DNA from: an uncultured Bacteroides sp.
GTDB taxonomy: Bacteria; Bacteroidota; Bacteroidia; Bacteroidales; Bacteroidaceae
Length of the DNA stretch: 64,000 bases
Reading direction: 5' to 3'
Assembly: GCA_902388495.1 (NCBI GenBank)
Contig: CABMPP010000010.1
Location: 62,001 to 126,000, forward strand
The position numbers were made by a program, and so were the translations under genes. The notes beneath the pieces are model-generated. The model searched no databases. It was not told the DNA's origin and saw nothing but the letters and a program-made list of their open reading frames with translations. Every line of letters begins with the position of its first letter. The first letter of the stretch is position 1. Below are positions 36,332-44,684 of this stretch, in pieces.

Positions 36332-38716
36332 TTATTCGCTTTTTATTATTTCAGCCGGATTGATATTGGCTGCCCTATATACTTGCCACAATAATGTACC
36401 GATTGAGATAAGGATAACGACTATCAATCCGCTGACAAATATCCCGACAGAAATGGGAGCTTTAACTACAAAATCTTTTGTGTATTCGTAAATTATATAA
36501 CATGCAAGCGGGATAGCCAATAGAAATGCGATACTCAACACTATCATATATTTACGGAAAAGCAATGGATATAGATTTCGTAATTGTGCTCCGTTTACTT
36601 TGCGGATAGCAATCTCCCGGTAACGCTGGCGGATATCAAACAAAGAAATGCCAAACAATCCGAGACAGGAAATGACGATGGCAATGCCGGAGAAAATAGA
36701 ATATACAGTTGCTACTTGTCTGTCTTCTTTATAAATCGCTTTTACATCATCTTCCAGTAGAGAATATTCAAAACTTTCGGTACCGTACAATTGAAGTTCT
36801 AATTTACGAAGATACTCAAGCAAATCGTTCAAACGTCCCGGAGTGTAGGCTATCTGAAAATGGTCACCGCCCCAGCTATTGCCTATGCGGAATATTGTAG
36901 GTTGTTGTCCGGCAGTAAGGTGCCCGCTGTAATAGTCTTCTATTACTGCAACGATAGGTGTCTTTTGGGCATTGGCATCTCCCCTTTGCTCACTATCTTC
37001 TATCACCACTGCCCCTTCAAGGCTGCTATAGTGCAGAGCTTTTAATGCAGCACGGTTTACTGCAATTATGCTTTCCCTTCTTTCGCTGTCCTTGAGCATC
37101 GGCAAAGCTCCTTCCAGGATATTCAGTCCATATACTTTGAAGAAGCCGGGAGTGGCATACCAGTGTTTCAAATCTACTTTTTCCCCTTTATCATTTTGGT
37201 AAGTGATATCGAATGTAGAAGAAAGAATTGTCTCATAACTAAGTTCCCATTGTTCGACGAAGGGACATTGAGACAAAGCATTTACCATTTCTTGCTTGCG
37301 TTGCTTTTGTGCGTTACGAGCGTTCGGATCTCTGTAGCTTTCGGCATCGCTTGATTCGTATGCCAGTTTGGCAATCAAGATATTCTCTGTACGAAAGCCC
37401 GGGTTGGTATGTAGAAGCAGTGATAATTGTTCATTGAAGTAGAGCGAAAGTGTAATCAATAAAAAGGTAAATACATATTGTACCGCCAGGAATACCATGC
37501 GAATGCGTACGGACTGGAAGCCGGTACTGATATTGCAGATGGAAACCATAGGCGGTGTGTAGCTATACTTCATAAAAGGATAAAGGGATGTAAACAATGG
37601 CAGGAATACAAGTATTGCCACCGATAATAATATATCAAATGTTGTATAAGAGAACGGGTAAGAAAGCAGCCGCTCAATGGGGGTTGACATAATTTCGATT
37701 ATAAACCATGCCATTAGCAGCGCAAAGGATACTAACAGGAAATTTTCTATCCATATTTGCAGAAACAAGGTAGTCCTATTGGAACCGAATACTTTCTTGA
37801 TTCCATATTCCCTACTGCGCATCAACATGAAAATCAAGTAGATGTTTATGAAGTTCATAATTCCCATGAGCAATAACAGCAAGCACAATCCTGAAAGAAT
37901 AAGGATATGGGAATAGTTACCAAAGGAAAATATATTGGGGCATCCTGTGGCTTCAATAATCGCATTATCCCAATATATATCGGCCACGGGCATAAAGGAA
38001 AATGTATATTGGCGATTATCATACTCTTTATATTGAGGATTAATCCAACGAGGATGGTTGCCTATCTCGTCCATTAATTTTATATCGGTGCCCGGCGTGA
38101 ATTTAATGAATTCCATCGGCATACGTTCCCAATATCTTGTTAAAGAAGAAGATAATACAACATCAAATTGCAGTGCTGTCTTGTTGTCGGGAGCAGCAAC
38201 TATGCCCATTATGGTGACGTCTTTGCCATTGGTATAACGAAGGACCTTGCCTACCGGATTTTCTTTCCCAAAAAGTTTTCGTGCATAAGATTCGCTTAGC
38301 AAAGCCGATTCCGGTGCACTGAGCGACAAAGTGCCTTGCAGTGCCCGGTAAGGGAATAACTGAAAGAAGCAACTATCGGTAACCAGTACCCGGGCGGGAT
38401 ATCGTTTCTGATTATGAGAAATATAGTCCTTATCCAATGGAATGATTGACGTACGTTTGTCGATATAGCGATTGTCGATATACATGCTGTCTTTGTAGTT
38501 TGTAATGGTTGCCAATGCCCGATTGCCTTCCATGTTACGTATCACGCCATATACCTGCTCCCGGTCAATGCAATGCGTATCTACCGTCAGTTCCCGATGA
38601 ATATATCGGAGCAGGATGATGCAGCAAGCCAGACTGAAGGCCAATCCCAGCAGGTTGATAATGGTATATGATTTGGAGCGTATCAGGAAACGCCAGGCAT
38701 ATTTCAGTGTTTTCAT
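36332..38716 (-). CDS. FtsX/MacB-type ABC permease 8 (second class), first permease after the adaptor
   Basis: 794 aa, start MKTLKYAWRFLIRSKSYTII at 38716, 11 bp after the adaptor stop. It has TM1 (about 17-36), periplasmic domain 1 with KLFGKENPVGKVLRYTNGKD (about 150), TMs 2-4 (about 275-400) with RSREYGIKKVFGSNRTT, TM5 (about 420-440), periplasmic domain 2 (about 450-675) and TMs 6-8 with RQRYREIAIRKVNGAQLR (about 695). It ends NINPAEIIKSE. It shares a 58-residue identical N-terminus with permease 7. Its place beside the adaptor gene may mean it is the main partner of the TolC-linked adaptor, but that is a guess. Confidence 0.9.
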   Translation of the reverse strand: MKTLKYAWRFLIRSKSYTIINLLGLAFSLACCIILLRYIHRELTVDTHCIDREQVYGVIRNMEGNRALATITNYKDSMYIDNRYIDKRTSIIPLDKDYISHNQKRYPARVLVTDSCFFQLFPYRALQGTLSLSAPESALLSESYARKLFGKENPVGKVLRYTNGKDVTIMGIVAAPDNKTALQFDVVLSSSLTRYWERMPMEFIKFTPGTDIKLMDEIGNHPRWINPQYKEYDNRQYTFSFMPVADIYWDNAIIEATGCPNIFSFGNYSHILILSGLCLLLLLMGIMNFINIYLIFMLMRSREYGIKKVFGSNRTTLFLQIWIENFLLVSFALLMAWFIIEIMSTPIERLLSYPFSYTTFDILLSVAILVFLPLFTSLYPFMKYSYTPPMVSICNISTGFQSVRIRMVFLAVQYVFTFLLITLSLYFNEQLSLLLHTNPGFRTENILIAKLAYESSDAESYRDPNARNAQKQRKQEMVNALSQCPFVEQWELSYETILSSTFDITYQNDKGEKVDLKHWYATPGFFKVYGLNILEGALPMLKDSERRESIIAVNRAALKALHYSSLEGAVVIEDSEQRGDANAQKTPIVAVIEDYYSGHLTAGQQPTIFRIGNSWGGDHFQIAYTPGRLNDLLEYLRKLELQLYGTESFEYSLLEDDVKAIYKEDRQVATVYSIFSGIAIVISCLGLFGISLFDIRQRYREIAIRKVNGAQLRNLYPLLFRKYMIVLSIAFLLAIPLACYIIYEYTKDFVVKAPISVGIFVSGLIVVILISIGTLLWQVYRAANINPAEIIKSE

Positions 38717-38727
38717 GTTTATATGTT

Positions 38728-39978
38728 TTATTTCAGTATCAATTCTTCCGCCTCCCCAAAGGTATCATATCCCGTTGTAATTACCCAATCTCCGGGCTGC
38801 AAACCGTCGGTGATCTCGTATTGTTGCGGGTTTTGGCGTCCGATGCTGAGAGGAACGCGTACGGCTTTGCTCTTCGAAGCGTTCAGTTTGTAAATCCATT
38901 GTCCTCCGGTGCTTTGATAGAAGTTGCCGCGTGGAATGACGAGTGCTTCTTCCGGCTGGCCAAGCTCTATCTGCACACGGAAACTTTTCCCCACCCGCAC
39001 GTTGTCGGGCATATCATCCGTAAAGACGAGGTCTACATCGAAAGTGCGTTCTTTCACTTCGGGCACTACTTTGGTGATGCGCAGCGGGTATTTCCGTCCC
39101 TGGTAATTGATGGTAGCAGGCAGTCCCGTTGTGATGCGGTCGATGTAGTATTCGCTCAGGGCGGTATGTATCTTGTATTGGTCCAACACCTTGATTTCAG
39201 CAATGCTCTCGCCGGAGGCAACTTGCTGTCCCGGAGTTACTTTCACAAAACTGAGTTGTCCGGCGACGGGGGCTTTCACAATCAGATTGCTCATCCGTTC
39301 GCAAGCACGTTCGTACTTTTTCCGTTCTCGTTCGCGATCGTTCTTGATGAGGTCTTTGCGGATGACGGTGACGGCGGAATCGTGACGAAGACTTTCGCGT
39401 TGCAAGCGGGCATTCTTCACTTTATAGTTATACTCGTCTTCCGACACTTCCAGTTGGGCTTTGCTCTTGATGCCCATGCGGAATTCTTCCTGGTCGAGGT
39501 TGAAACTCTTGCGAAGGCGGTCCAGCTCGTAGTTGGTTTCCAGGGCTTGCTGTTGCAGGTTCAGGCTTTTCTGTTCCATCTCTATCTCTTTTTCCTGATA
39601 GGTGATGAGTTGCTTTTCCCAGTCGTCGCGCTGGTCTTCGATGCTGCGCAGGAGGTCGGGGTTTTCGAGAACGAGAATGGTGTCACCTTTCTCGAGCAGG
39701 CTTCCCTCCTCGCCTATGATGTGTTCTACACTTCCGGCTTCGCGGGCATTGATTTTTATAGTGAGGATAGGCTGGATAAGTCCTTCCACGTCTACATACT
39801 CCATGAACTTGCCGTTCTTCACTTCGGCTATCTGCAAGTTGTCCCGTTCGATGCGCAGCTTACTGGGGCCGAAAGAAAGAGTGATGACGTAGACGAGGAA
39901 GGCAAGGAAGGCGACGCCTCCTGCCAGATAATAACGGTAAAGGATGTACCAGGGCTTCTTTTCGAGTTTGATATCCAT
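38728..39978 (-). CDS. HlyD/MacA-like periplasmic adaptor of the permease operon
   Basis: 416 aa. A cytoplasmic N-terminus of about 15 residues is followed by one membrane anchor (about 17-35, YLAGGVAFLAFLVYVITL) and no lipobox. Next are a lipoyl half (GSVEHIIGEEGSLLEKGDTI, about 85-105), a long coiled-coil hairpin of charged heptads (about 110-240), the other lipoyl half (VKAPVAGQLSFVKVTPGQQV, about 255) and a beta-barrel domain to the end. It would join the inner-membrane permeases to the TolC-type channel encoded just upstream, giving a MacAB-TolC-like route for export from the periplasm. A 204-bp gap with three 22-bp repeats separates it from the tolC-like gene. Confidence 0.9.
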   Translation of the reverse strand: MDIKLEKKPWYILYRYYLAGGVAFLAFLVYVITLSFGPSKLRIERDNLQIAEVKNGKFMEYVDVEGLIQPILTIKINAREAGSVEHIIGEEGSLLEKGDTILVLENPDLLRSIEDQRDDWEKQLITYQEKEIEMEQKSLNLQQQALETNYELDRLRKSFNLDQEEFRMGIKSKAQLEVSEDEYNYKVKNARLQRESLRHDSAVTVIRKDLIKNDRERERKKYERACERMSNLIVKAPVAGQLSFVKVTPGQQVASGESIAEIKVLDQYKIHTALSEYYIDRITTGLPATINYQGRKYPLRITKVVPEVKERTFDVDLVFTDDMPDNVRVGKSFRVQIELGQPEEALVIPRGNFYQSTGGQWIYKLNASKSKAVRVPLSIGRQNPQQYEITDGLQPGDWVITTGYDTFGEAEELILK

Positions 39979-40063
39979 AATGTGTATTTTAATAATCTTG
40001 TTTATCTACTGACTTAGGGCGGCATTGTCCCTACTTCATCTATACTTAGTCCTAGGGAGAGCA

Positions 40064-40129
40064 TACAATCATCATACATGATTCATACAATCATCCTACA
40101 TGATTACTACAATCATCCCGGATGATTCC
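40064..40129. repeat. Three 22-bp direct repeats between the TolC and adaptor genes
   Basis: Units begin at 40064, 40086 and 40108. Each starts TACAATCATC and then contains GATGATT or CATGATT, so every unit is itself a small palindrome, AATCAT ... ATGATT. A degenerate fourth start (TACCTGAACC) follows at 40130. It lies inside the operon, in a 204-bp gap that holds nothing else recognisable. Confidence 0.75.
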
Positions 40130-40182
40130 TACCTGAACCTATGACTCAATATGCCTCACCTATATACTGAATGCCTCTCATC

Positions 40183-41661
40183 TTAGGTAGAAGCTATAAT
40201 CCTCTCCAGTTCTTCCGCCAGCGGTGCATCCTTCTCGAAGTCATAGAGCGTCAGGCTTCGCAAGGTGTAGTACAAACTCCAGTAATTGTAAAGAGCTGTT
40301 ATATAGTTCCTTCGGGCGGTATCTTTTTCGGTAATGGAGGCATTGAGGTCGAGCACGGAAGACTTTCCAAGGAGATAAAGCTTGCGGGCCACTTCGGCAC
40401 GGCGTTGGGCTGTCTCGTCGGTTCGGGCGGCAATATTCACCCGCTGGGCTTGCAGGTTGAACTGCTTGACGAGTTTGCGTACATTCAAGTCAAAGTCCGT
40501 CTTGTCCTGCTCCACCTGCGTATAAACCAAGTCGCGGTTGGAACGCGCCACCCGTACTTGTCCTTTGCCCCGTCCCCAATCCAGGATAGGGAGCGTTATG
40601 CCCAGGCTGACGTACTGTTGGTCCAACGGATTCTGATAGGCATCCTTCAACTTTTCGGCAGTTTGGGTCAGTCCGAAGCGCAGATAGATATCCGCTTTCA
40701 GCCCGGCATTGGCACGGGCTTTGGACACGGCGCTTTCGCTTTCGAGTTTACGGCGAAGCATGTTCTGAATTTCCGGACTGTTTTCATTGGCAAGCATCAA
40801 GGCAGTGTTGAGGTCGATGTGCAAGTCGGGAACGTGGTCGCTTGCATCGGCTTTGAGTTCAACATCCTCCTGGATACCGAGGTATGAACGGAGTTCCTGC
40901 ATGCAGTTCTCCATTTCAATGTGGGCATTCATGCGGTTGGTTTCTTCCGTCAGTTTGTTGAGTTCGAGTTGCAGCATTTCGTTTTCGCTGATGGTGCCGA
41001 TGTTGTAGCGGCCTTGCGCATATATATATAAGGTGTCGGCATTGGCGTAATTGGTGTTGGCTATTTCGTAGTCGCTCTGCGCCCGGGCAAGGTCGAAGAA
41101 CTTCTCCGTGGCGCGGGCGGCAACGAGTTCGAGCGTTTCTACATACGTCTTCCGGGCTTCGCGGTAGCGGATGGGCTCAATGCGACGGTCCCACTTCAGG
41201 CTGTTGTAACCGAAGAGAGACTGGCTGTATCCGATGTTGATGGGCGACGTCTGCCAGGAGTAAGTATCGTTGCTGAAGAGGTCGAGGCGCTGGGCGGCAG
41301 TCTCAACGAACAGTGTACCGCCGGTCCAGGGGATGTTTTGCGTCAGGCTCAAGGTGAGGTCGGTGCTCAGTAGATTCTGTTCCACGAACTTGACGTTACC
41401 GTCGCCCAGTGTAACTTTGTTGATGGCACGGTCCAGATAAGGGTTCGAGGTCAGTTTGAGGGCGGGCAGGTAATTGGCGCGATAATACTTATAGTTCCAG
41501 TAGGCGGAACGAAAACTGTGCCGGGCATTCTGTGCATCAGGCGACTGTTGACGGGCGCGTTCAATGGTTTGTCCCAAGGTCAGCTCTATAGTGTGTTCTT
41601 GGGCAGCAGCGGTCGATAGGATGCCACATGCTATGAGTATCAGAAATATATTACGGTGCAT
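40183..41661 (-). CDS. TolC-family outer-membrane channel of the permease operon
   Basis: 492 aa from the ATG at 41661 (MHRNIFLILIACGILSTAAA|Q signal peptide). In-frame ATGs at 41679 and 41691 exist but lie at or upstream of the expected transcription start, and the 24-bp spacing to the promoter element matches that of permease 4, so 41661 is preferred. Two OEP repeats are visible, each with a long helical hairpin: LTLGQTIERARQQSPDAQNA at the start of the first, and LNTALMLANENSPEIQNM in the second. It probably forms the exit duct for the operon's adaptor and permeases. First gene of the roughly 23-kb operon, divergent from its likely regulator. Confidence 0.9.
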   Translation of the reverse strand: MHRNIFLILIACGILSTAAAQEHTIELTLGQTIERARQQSPDAQNARHSFRSAYWNYKYYRANYLPALKLTSNPYLDRAINKVTLGDGNVKFVEQNLLSTDLTLSLTQNIPWTGGTLFVETAAQRLDLFSNDTYSWQTSPINIGYSQSLFGYNSLKWDRRIEPIRYREARKTYVETLELVAARATEKFFDLARAQSDYEIANTNYANADTLYIYAQGRYNIGTISENEMLQLELNKLTEETNRMNAHIEMENCMQELRSYLGIQEDVELKADASDHVPDLHIDLNTALMLANENSPEIQNMLRRKLESESAVSKARANAGLKADIYLRFGLTQTAEKLKDAYQNPLDQQYVSLGITLPILDWGRGKGQVRVARSNRDLVYTQVEQDKTDFDLNVRKLVKQFNLQAQRVNIAARTDETAQRRAEVARKLYLLGKSSVLDLNASITEKDTARRNYITALYNYWSLYYTLRSLTLYDFEKDAPLAEELERIIAST

Positions 41662-41685
41662 AGTTATTCTTTTTTGCATAAAAGG

Positions 41686-41702
41686 ATTCAAATACTATGC
41701 CA
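41686..41702 (-). promoter_or_regulatory. Sigma-54-like promoter element before tolC
   Basis: Minus strand TGGCATAGTATTTGAAT: TGGCA at the -24 position, then TTG at the -12 spacing, with GA in place of GC. It lies 24 bp before the ATG at 41661 and matches 13 of 17 bases with 29112-29128. The nearby gene for an NtrC-type activator supports the sigma-54 reading. Confidence 0.6.
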
Positions 41703-41758
41703 TAATCGTAATTATCTGTATAATAGCATATTGTTCCATCTTTGAATCACAGAAGTGT

Positions 41759-41793
41759 GTGCCAATACGCACAAAAATAGTGCGATAATGCAC
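41759..41793. promoter_or_regulatory. Tandem dyad (enhancer-like) in the tolC / regulator intergenic region
   Basis: Perfect dyads GTGC-N6-GCAC at 41759-41772 and 41780-41793, centres 21 bp (two turns) apart. Between them the inner half-sites form CGCAC-N7-GTGCG. It is 56 bp upstream of the tolC promoter element and overlaps the upstream side of the divergent regulator promoter, so autoregulation is possible. Confidence 0.65.
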
Positions 41794-41816
41794 GCACAAC
41801 ACACTGATATTATACT

Positions 41817-41824
41817 TATCTTTG
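41817..41824 (+). promoter_or_regulatory. -7 box of the response regulator gene
   Basis: TATCTTTG, 21 bp before the ATG at 41846. The usual -33 position is occupied by the dyad region and shows no TTTG. Confidence 0.45.
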
Positions 41825-41845
41825 TGGACATATAAAAGTTTAGAT

Positions 41846-43219
41846 ATGGAACAATTAGGTAAGATACTGATAGTGGATGATAACGAAGATGTCCTCTTCG
41901 CGCTGAACCTCCTCCTCGAACCGTATGTAGAGAAAGTAAAAGTAGCCGTGACCCCCGACCGCATAGAACATTTTATGACGACTTTTCAGCCGGATATCAT
42001 CCTGCTGGATATGAACTTCAGCCGTGATGCCATCAGCGGACAAGAAGGTTTCAACAGTCTGAAACAGATATTGGCCATCGACCCGCAGGCTGTGGTTATT
42101 TTTATGACCGCCTATGCCGATACCGACAAGGCGGTACGTGCCATCAAGGCGGGTGCTACGGACTTTATTCCCAAACCATGGGAGAAGGAAAAACTGCTGG
42201 CTACGCTTTCTTCCGGTATGAAACTCCGGCGTTCGCGATGTGAAATCAATCTGCTGAAAGAGCAAGTGGAAGTACTGAGCAGCGGCGTCAGTGGAAGTTC
42301 CGAGGAGACCATTATCGGAGAATCGGGAGCTATGCAGGAAGTCTTTTCTACGGTAGACAAACTGCGCGATGCCGATGCCAATATCCTGATATTGGGTGAG
42401 AATGGTACGGGAAAAGATGTAATAGCTCGCCTGCTTTACCGCAATTCTCCCCGCTACGGCAAGCCGTTTGTTACCATCGATCTCGGAAGTATTCCGGAGC
42501 AACTGTTCGAAAGTGAGTTGTTCGGCTATGAAAAAGGTGCGTTCACCGATGCCCGCAAACCGAAAGCCGGGCGCATGGAGGTGGCTACCGGCGGCACGCT
42601 CTTCCTGGATGAGATAGGTAACCTCTCCCTGCCCATGCAGGCCAAGTTGCTGACTGCCATTGAGAAACGGCAAATCAGTCGTTTGGGAAGTACGCAAGCC
42701 CTGTCCATCGATGTACGTCTGATTTGTGCGACAAATGCAGATATCCGTCATTTGGTGGAAGATGGTGCATTCCGTCAGGACCTGCTCTACCGCATCAATA
42801 CAATAGAATTGCATATTCCGCCTTTGCGCGAGCGCGGAAATGACATCCTCCTCCTGGCGGAACATTTCTTGCAACGCTATGCCCGCAAATATCAGAAAGA
42901 GATGCGCGGACTGACCCGCGAGGCGAAAAACAAACTGCTGAAATATGCCTGGCCGGGAAATGTACGCGAACTGCAACATACCATGGAACGGGCTGTGATT
43001 TTGGGAGACGGTTCTCTGCTGCGTCCCGAGAACTTTGTATTCCAGGCTTCGGCATCCCGACCCAAAAAGGAGGAAGAGGTGCTTAATCTGGAACAGCTGG
43101 AAAGGCAGGCTGTGGAGCGTGCCATGCGTTTGAGCGAGGGAAATGTGACCCGTGCTGCCGAATATCTGGGTATCACCCGTTTTGCTTTGTATCGGAAACT
43201 TGAAAAATTAGGCTTATGA
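41846..43219 (+). CDS. Sigma-54-dependent response regulator (NtrC family)
   Basis: 457 aa from the ATG at 41846. A longer frame using TTG at 41822 overlaps the -7 box. Receiver domain (1-120): Asp11-Asp12, phospho-acceptor Asp55, Thr88, Lys110. AAA+ domain (about 155-385): Walker A GENGTGKD (about 184-191), sigma-54 contact loop GAFTDA (231-236) instead of the usual GAFTGA, Walker B LFLDEIG (252-258), and an arginine-finger region near FRQDLLYRIN. The C-terminal Fis-type HTH is NVTRAAEYLGITRFALYRKL. Its stop overlaps the start of the kinase gene (ATGA). It is divergent from the TolC - permease operon and is its probable activator. Confidence 0.93.
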   Translation: MEQLGKILIVDDNEDVLFALNLLLEPYVEKVKVAVTPDRIEHFMTTFQPDIILLDMNFSRDAISGQEGFNSLKQILAIDPQAVVIFMTAYADTDKAVRAIKAGATDFIPKPWEKEKLLATLSSGMKLRRSRCEINLLKEQVEVLSSGVSGSSEETIIGESGAMQEVFSTVDKLRDADANILILGENGTGKDVIARLLYRNSPRYGKPFVTIDLGSIPEQLFESELFGYEKGAFTDARKPKAGRMEVATGGTLFLDEIGNLSLPMQAKLLTAIEKRQISRLGSTQALSIDVRLICATNADIRHLVEDGAFRQDLLYRINTIELHIPPLRERGNDILLLAEHFLQRYARKYQKEMRGLTREAKNKLLKYAWPGNVRELQHTMERAVILGDGSLLRPENFVFQASASRPKKEEEVLNLEQLERQAVERAMRLSEGNVTRAAEYLGITRFALYRKLEKLGL

Positions 43220-44181
43220 AACGGTATTCGTTCATCGTAGTGTTGCACATCATCGGTATCGCCTTACTATCGGTTGGCATCTACTTGCTGATAGATGCGC
43301 AGCTGTGGTTCAGTGCACTGATGACTTTCTTGATATTGGCGGCCATTGCCATCCATTTGTATCGCATGCAGATGGTGCAGGTGCGCATGATGCGGCATCT
43401 GGCCGAAAGTTTGCGCTATGACGACATGATGCTTTCGTTCCGTTCGCCCTATCGCAACCGTTCCATGGAGGATATGGTGGACGAACTTTCCGAAGCAATG
43501 AAGAATTTCCGTACCCGCGTGCTGGAGCGTAATGAGATGGAGGCGTGGCAAAAACTGATACGTGTGTTGACGCATGAAATCATGAACTCGATTACTCCCA
43601 TTATCTCCCTCTCCGAAACGCTGAGCGAACGCGAAATGACGGAGAAGAATTATCCCGTCATGCGGCAAGGCATGCAGACCATTCATCGGCGTAGCAAAGG
43701 CTTGTTGGAGTTTGTGGAGAATTACCGGAAACTGACGCGTCTCCCCGCTCCCGTCCGTCGGCCGGTGTCTGTAAGCGAATTGTTGCAGGACTTGCAGAAA
43801 TTGTTTTCTGAGGAGTATATCCATATTGAGATGCCGGAAACCGACCGTACGCTCCAGATAGACCGGACACAGATTGAACAGGTTTTAATCAATCTGATAA
43901 AGAATGCCAAGGAGGCATGTGGAAAGAAAGAACGGCCGCTGATAGAAGTAAAGATGCTTCCGGCCCTTTCTTGGCAGTGCCTGATTACGGTTCGTGATAA
44001 TGGCGAAGGGATTTTACCGGAAGTGCAGGATAAGATTTTTGTTCCGTTCTTTACGACCAAGTCGTCCGGGTCGGGCATCGGGCTGAGTCTGTGCAAGCAG
44101 ATCATGAACCGGCATGGAGGGAATATTACGGTGCAGTCTGTTGTAGGAGAAGGTAGTTGCTTTACGTTGCAGTTCGGATGA
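43216..44181 (+). CDS. Sensor histidine kinase paired with the NtrC-type regulator
   Basis: 321 aa. Two membrane segments (about 5-26 and 30-49) are joined by only a few residues, so there is no periplasmic sensor domain. A short linker leads to the dimerisation helix with phospho-acceptor His120 (RVLTHEIMNSITPI). The ATPase domain has N box LIKNAKEAC (about 227), G1 VRDNGEGI (about 257), F box FVPFFTTK and G2 GSGIGLSLCKQI. Kinases of this intramembrane-sensing form often respond to membrane-perturbing agents and sit beside ABC permeases, as here. It overlaps the regulator gene by 4 bp and is followed by a hairpin. Confidence 0.92.
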   Translation: MKRYSFIVVLHIIGIALLSVGIYLLIDAQLWFSALMTFLILAAIAIHLYRMQMVQVRMMRHLAESLRYDDMMLSFRSPYRNRSMEDMVDELSEAMKNFRTRVLERNEMEAWQKLIRVLTHEIMNSITPIISLSETLSEREMTEKNYPVMRQGMQTIHRRSKGLLEFVENYRKLTRLPAPVRRPVSVSELLQDLQKLFSEEYIHIEMPETDRTLQIDRTQIEQVLINLIKNAKEACGKKERPLIEVKMLPALSWQCLITVRDNGEGILPEVQDKIFVPFFTTKSSGSGIGLSLCKQIMNRHGGNITVQSVVGEGSCFTLQFG

Positions 44182-44183
44182 AA

Positions 44184-44233
44184 CGGATGGAGTGGATTTT
44201 TTATAGTGCTGTTTTTTAAATCCGTTCCATCCG
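44184..44233 (+). terminator. Long hairpin after the kinase gene
   Basis: CGGATGGAGTGGATTT (44184-44199) pairs with AAATCCGTTCCATCCG (44218-44233) with two weak positions, only 2 bp after the kinase stop. There is no strong T-tract after the second arm, but T-runs occur in the loop. Confidence 0.5.
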
Positions 44234-44271
44234 CTTAGTCTATGCTGAAGAAGCTTGCTTCTTATACACTG

Positions 44272-44625
44272 TTATTTTTGCCTTACGTAGCGCAGTGTAT
44301 ATCCGTAATTGGAATTTAATACCAATGAATCGGCAGTCAGCTTTTCTATTTTCAGGGTGTCTATTCCTTCTATTTCGATGCCGTTTCCGATGCTTTTTAC
44401 GGTAAGGTAGAGGTTGTCACCTTGTTGATCCCAATATTTGTAGACCAATGTAGCCATGTTGATGGAAGATGCTTCTCCGTCTTCTTCCAATTTGATTCCT
44501 TGCACTCCCGATTGGCCTTCAATGGGCATTACCCATGAGCCTACAATAGAGTCTGTGCTCTTCTTGCTATTACATGCAGCCAATGCCATAACTATGACAG
44601 CTGCTCCAAAAATAAGTTTCTTCAT
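44272..44625 (-). CDS. Lipocalin-like lipoprotein
   Basis: 117 aa with lipobox ALAAC (Cys at about 18). The mature part starts SIVGSWVMPI and continues with beta-strands: GVQGIKLEEDGEASSINM, YKYWDQQGDNLYLTVKSIG, and then LKIEKLTADSLVLN. This pattern (GSWV, strands, then KLTxDSLVL) is that of small lipocalin-like domains common in Bacteroides. It may bind a hydrophobic ligand, but no ligand is known. It is convergent with the kinase gene and is preceded by a good promoter, so it is monocistronic. Confidence 0.8.
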   Translation of the reverse strand: MKKLIFGAAVIVMALAACNSKKSTDSIVGSWVMPIEGQSGVQGIKLEEDGEASSINMATLVYKYWDQQGDNLYLTVKSIGNGIEIEGIDTLKIEKLTADSLVLNSNYGYTLRYVRQK

Positions 44626-44684
44626 ATCATTTTTTATTTGAATGTATATTGTACTTTTCCTTCATTTATCGCACGTTCTTTTTA

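Noticed and set aside
19450..38716. The permease array as a recently acquired island
   Set aside because: No transposase, integrase or flanking direct repeat was found, and base composition by eye resembles the neighbours. Ancient tandem duplication is enough to explain it.
38668..40017. 449-codon plus-strand frame opposite the HlyD-like adaptor
   Set aside because: Antisense to a gene with a full domain set. Low-complexity hydrophobic translation with no motif.
40064..40129. CRISPR-like repeats between the TolC and adaptor genes
   Set aside because: The repeats are contiguous 22-bp units with no spacers.
41730..41762. A canonical sigma-54 site (TTGGCAC ...) on the minus strand overlapping the first dyad
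   Set aside because: TTGGCAC is present but the matching -12 TTGC is absent at the right distance, and it is over 100 bp from the ATG. The bases belong to the dyad.
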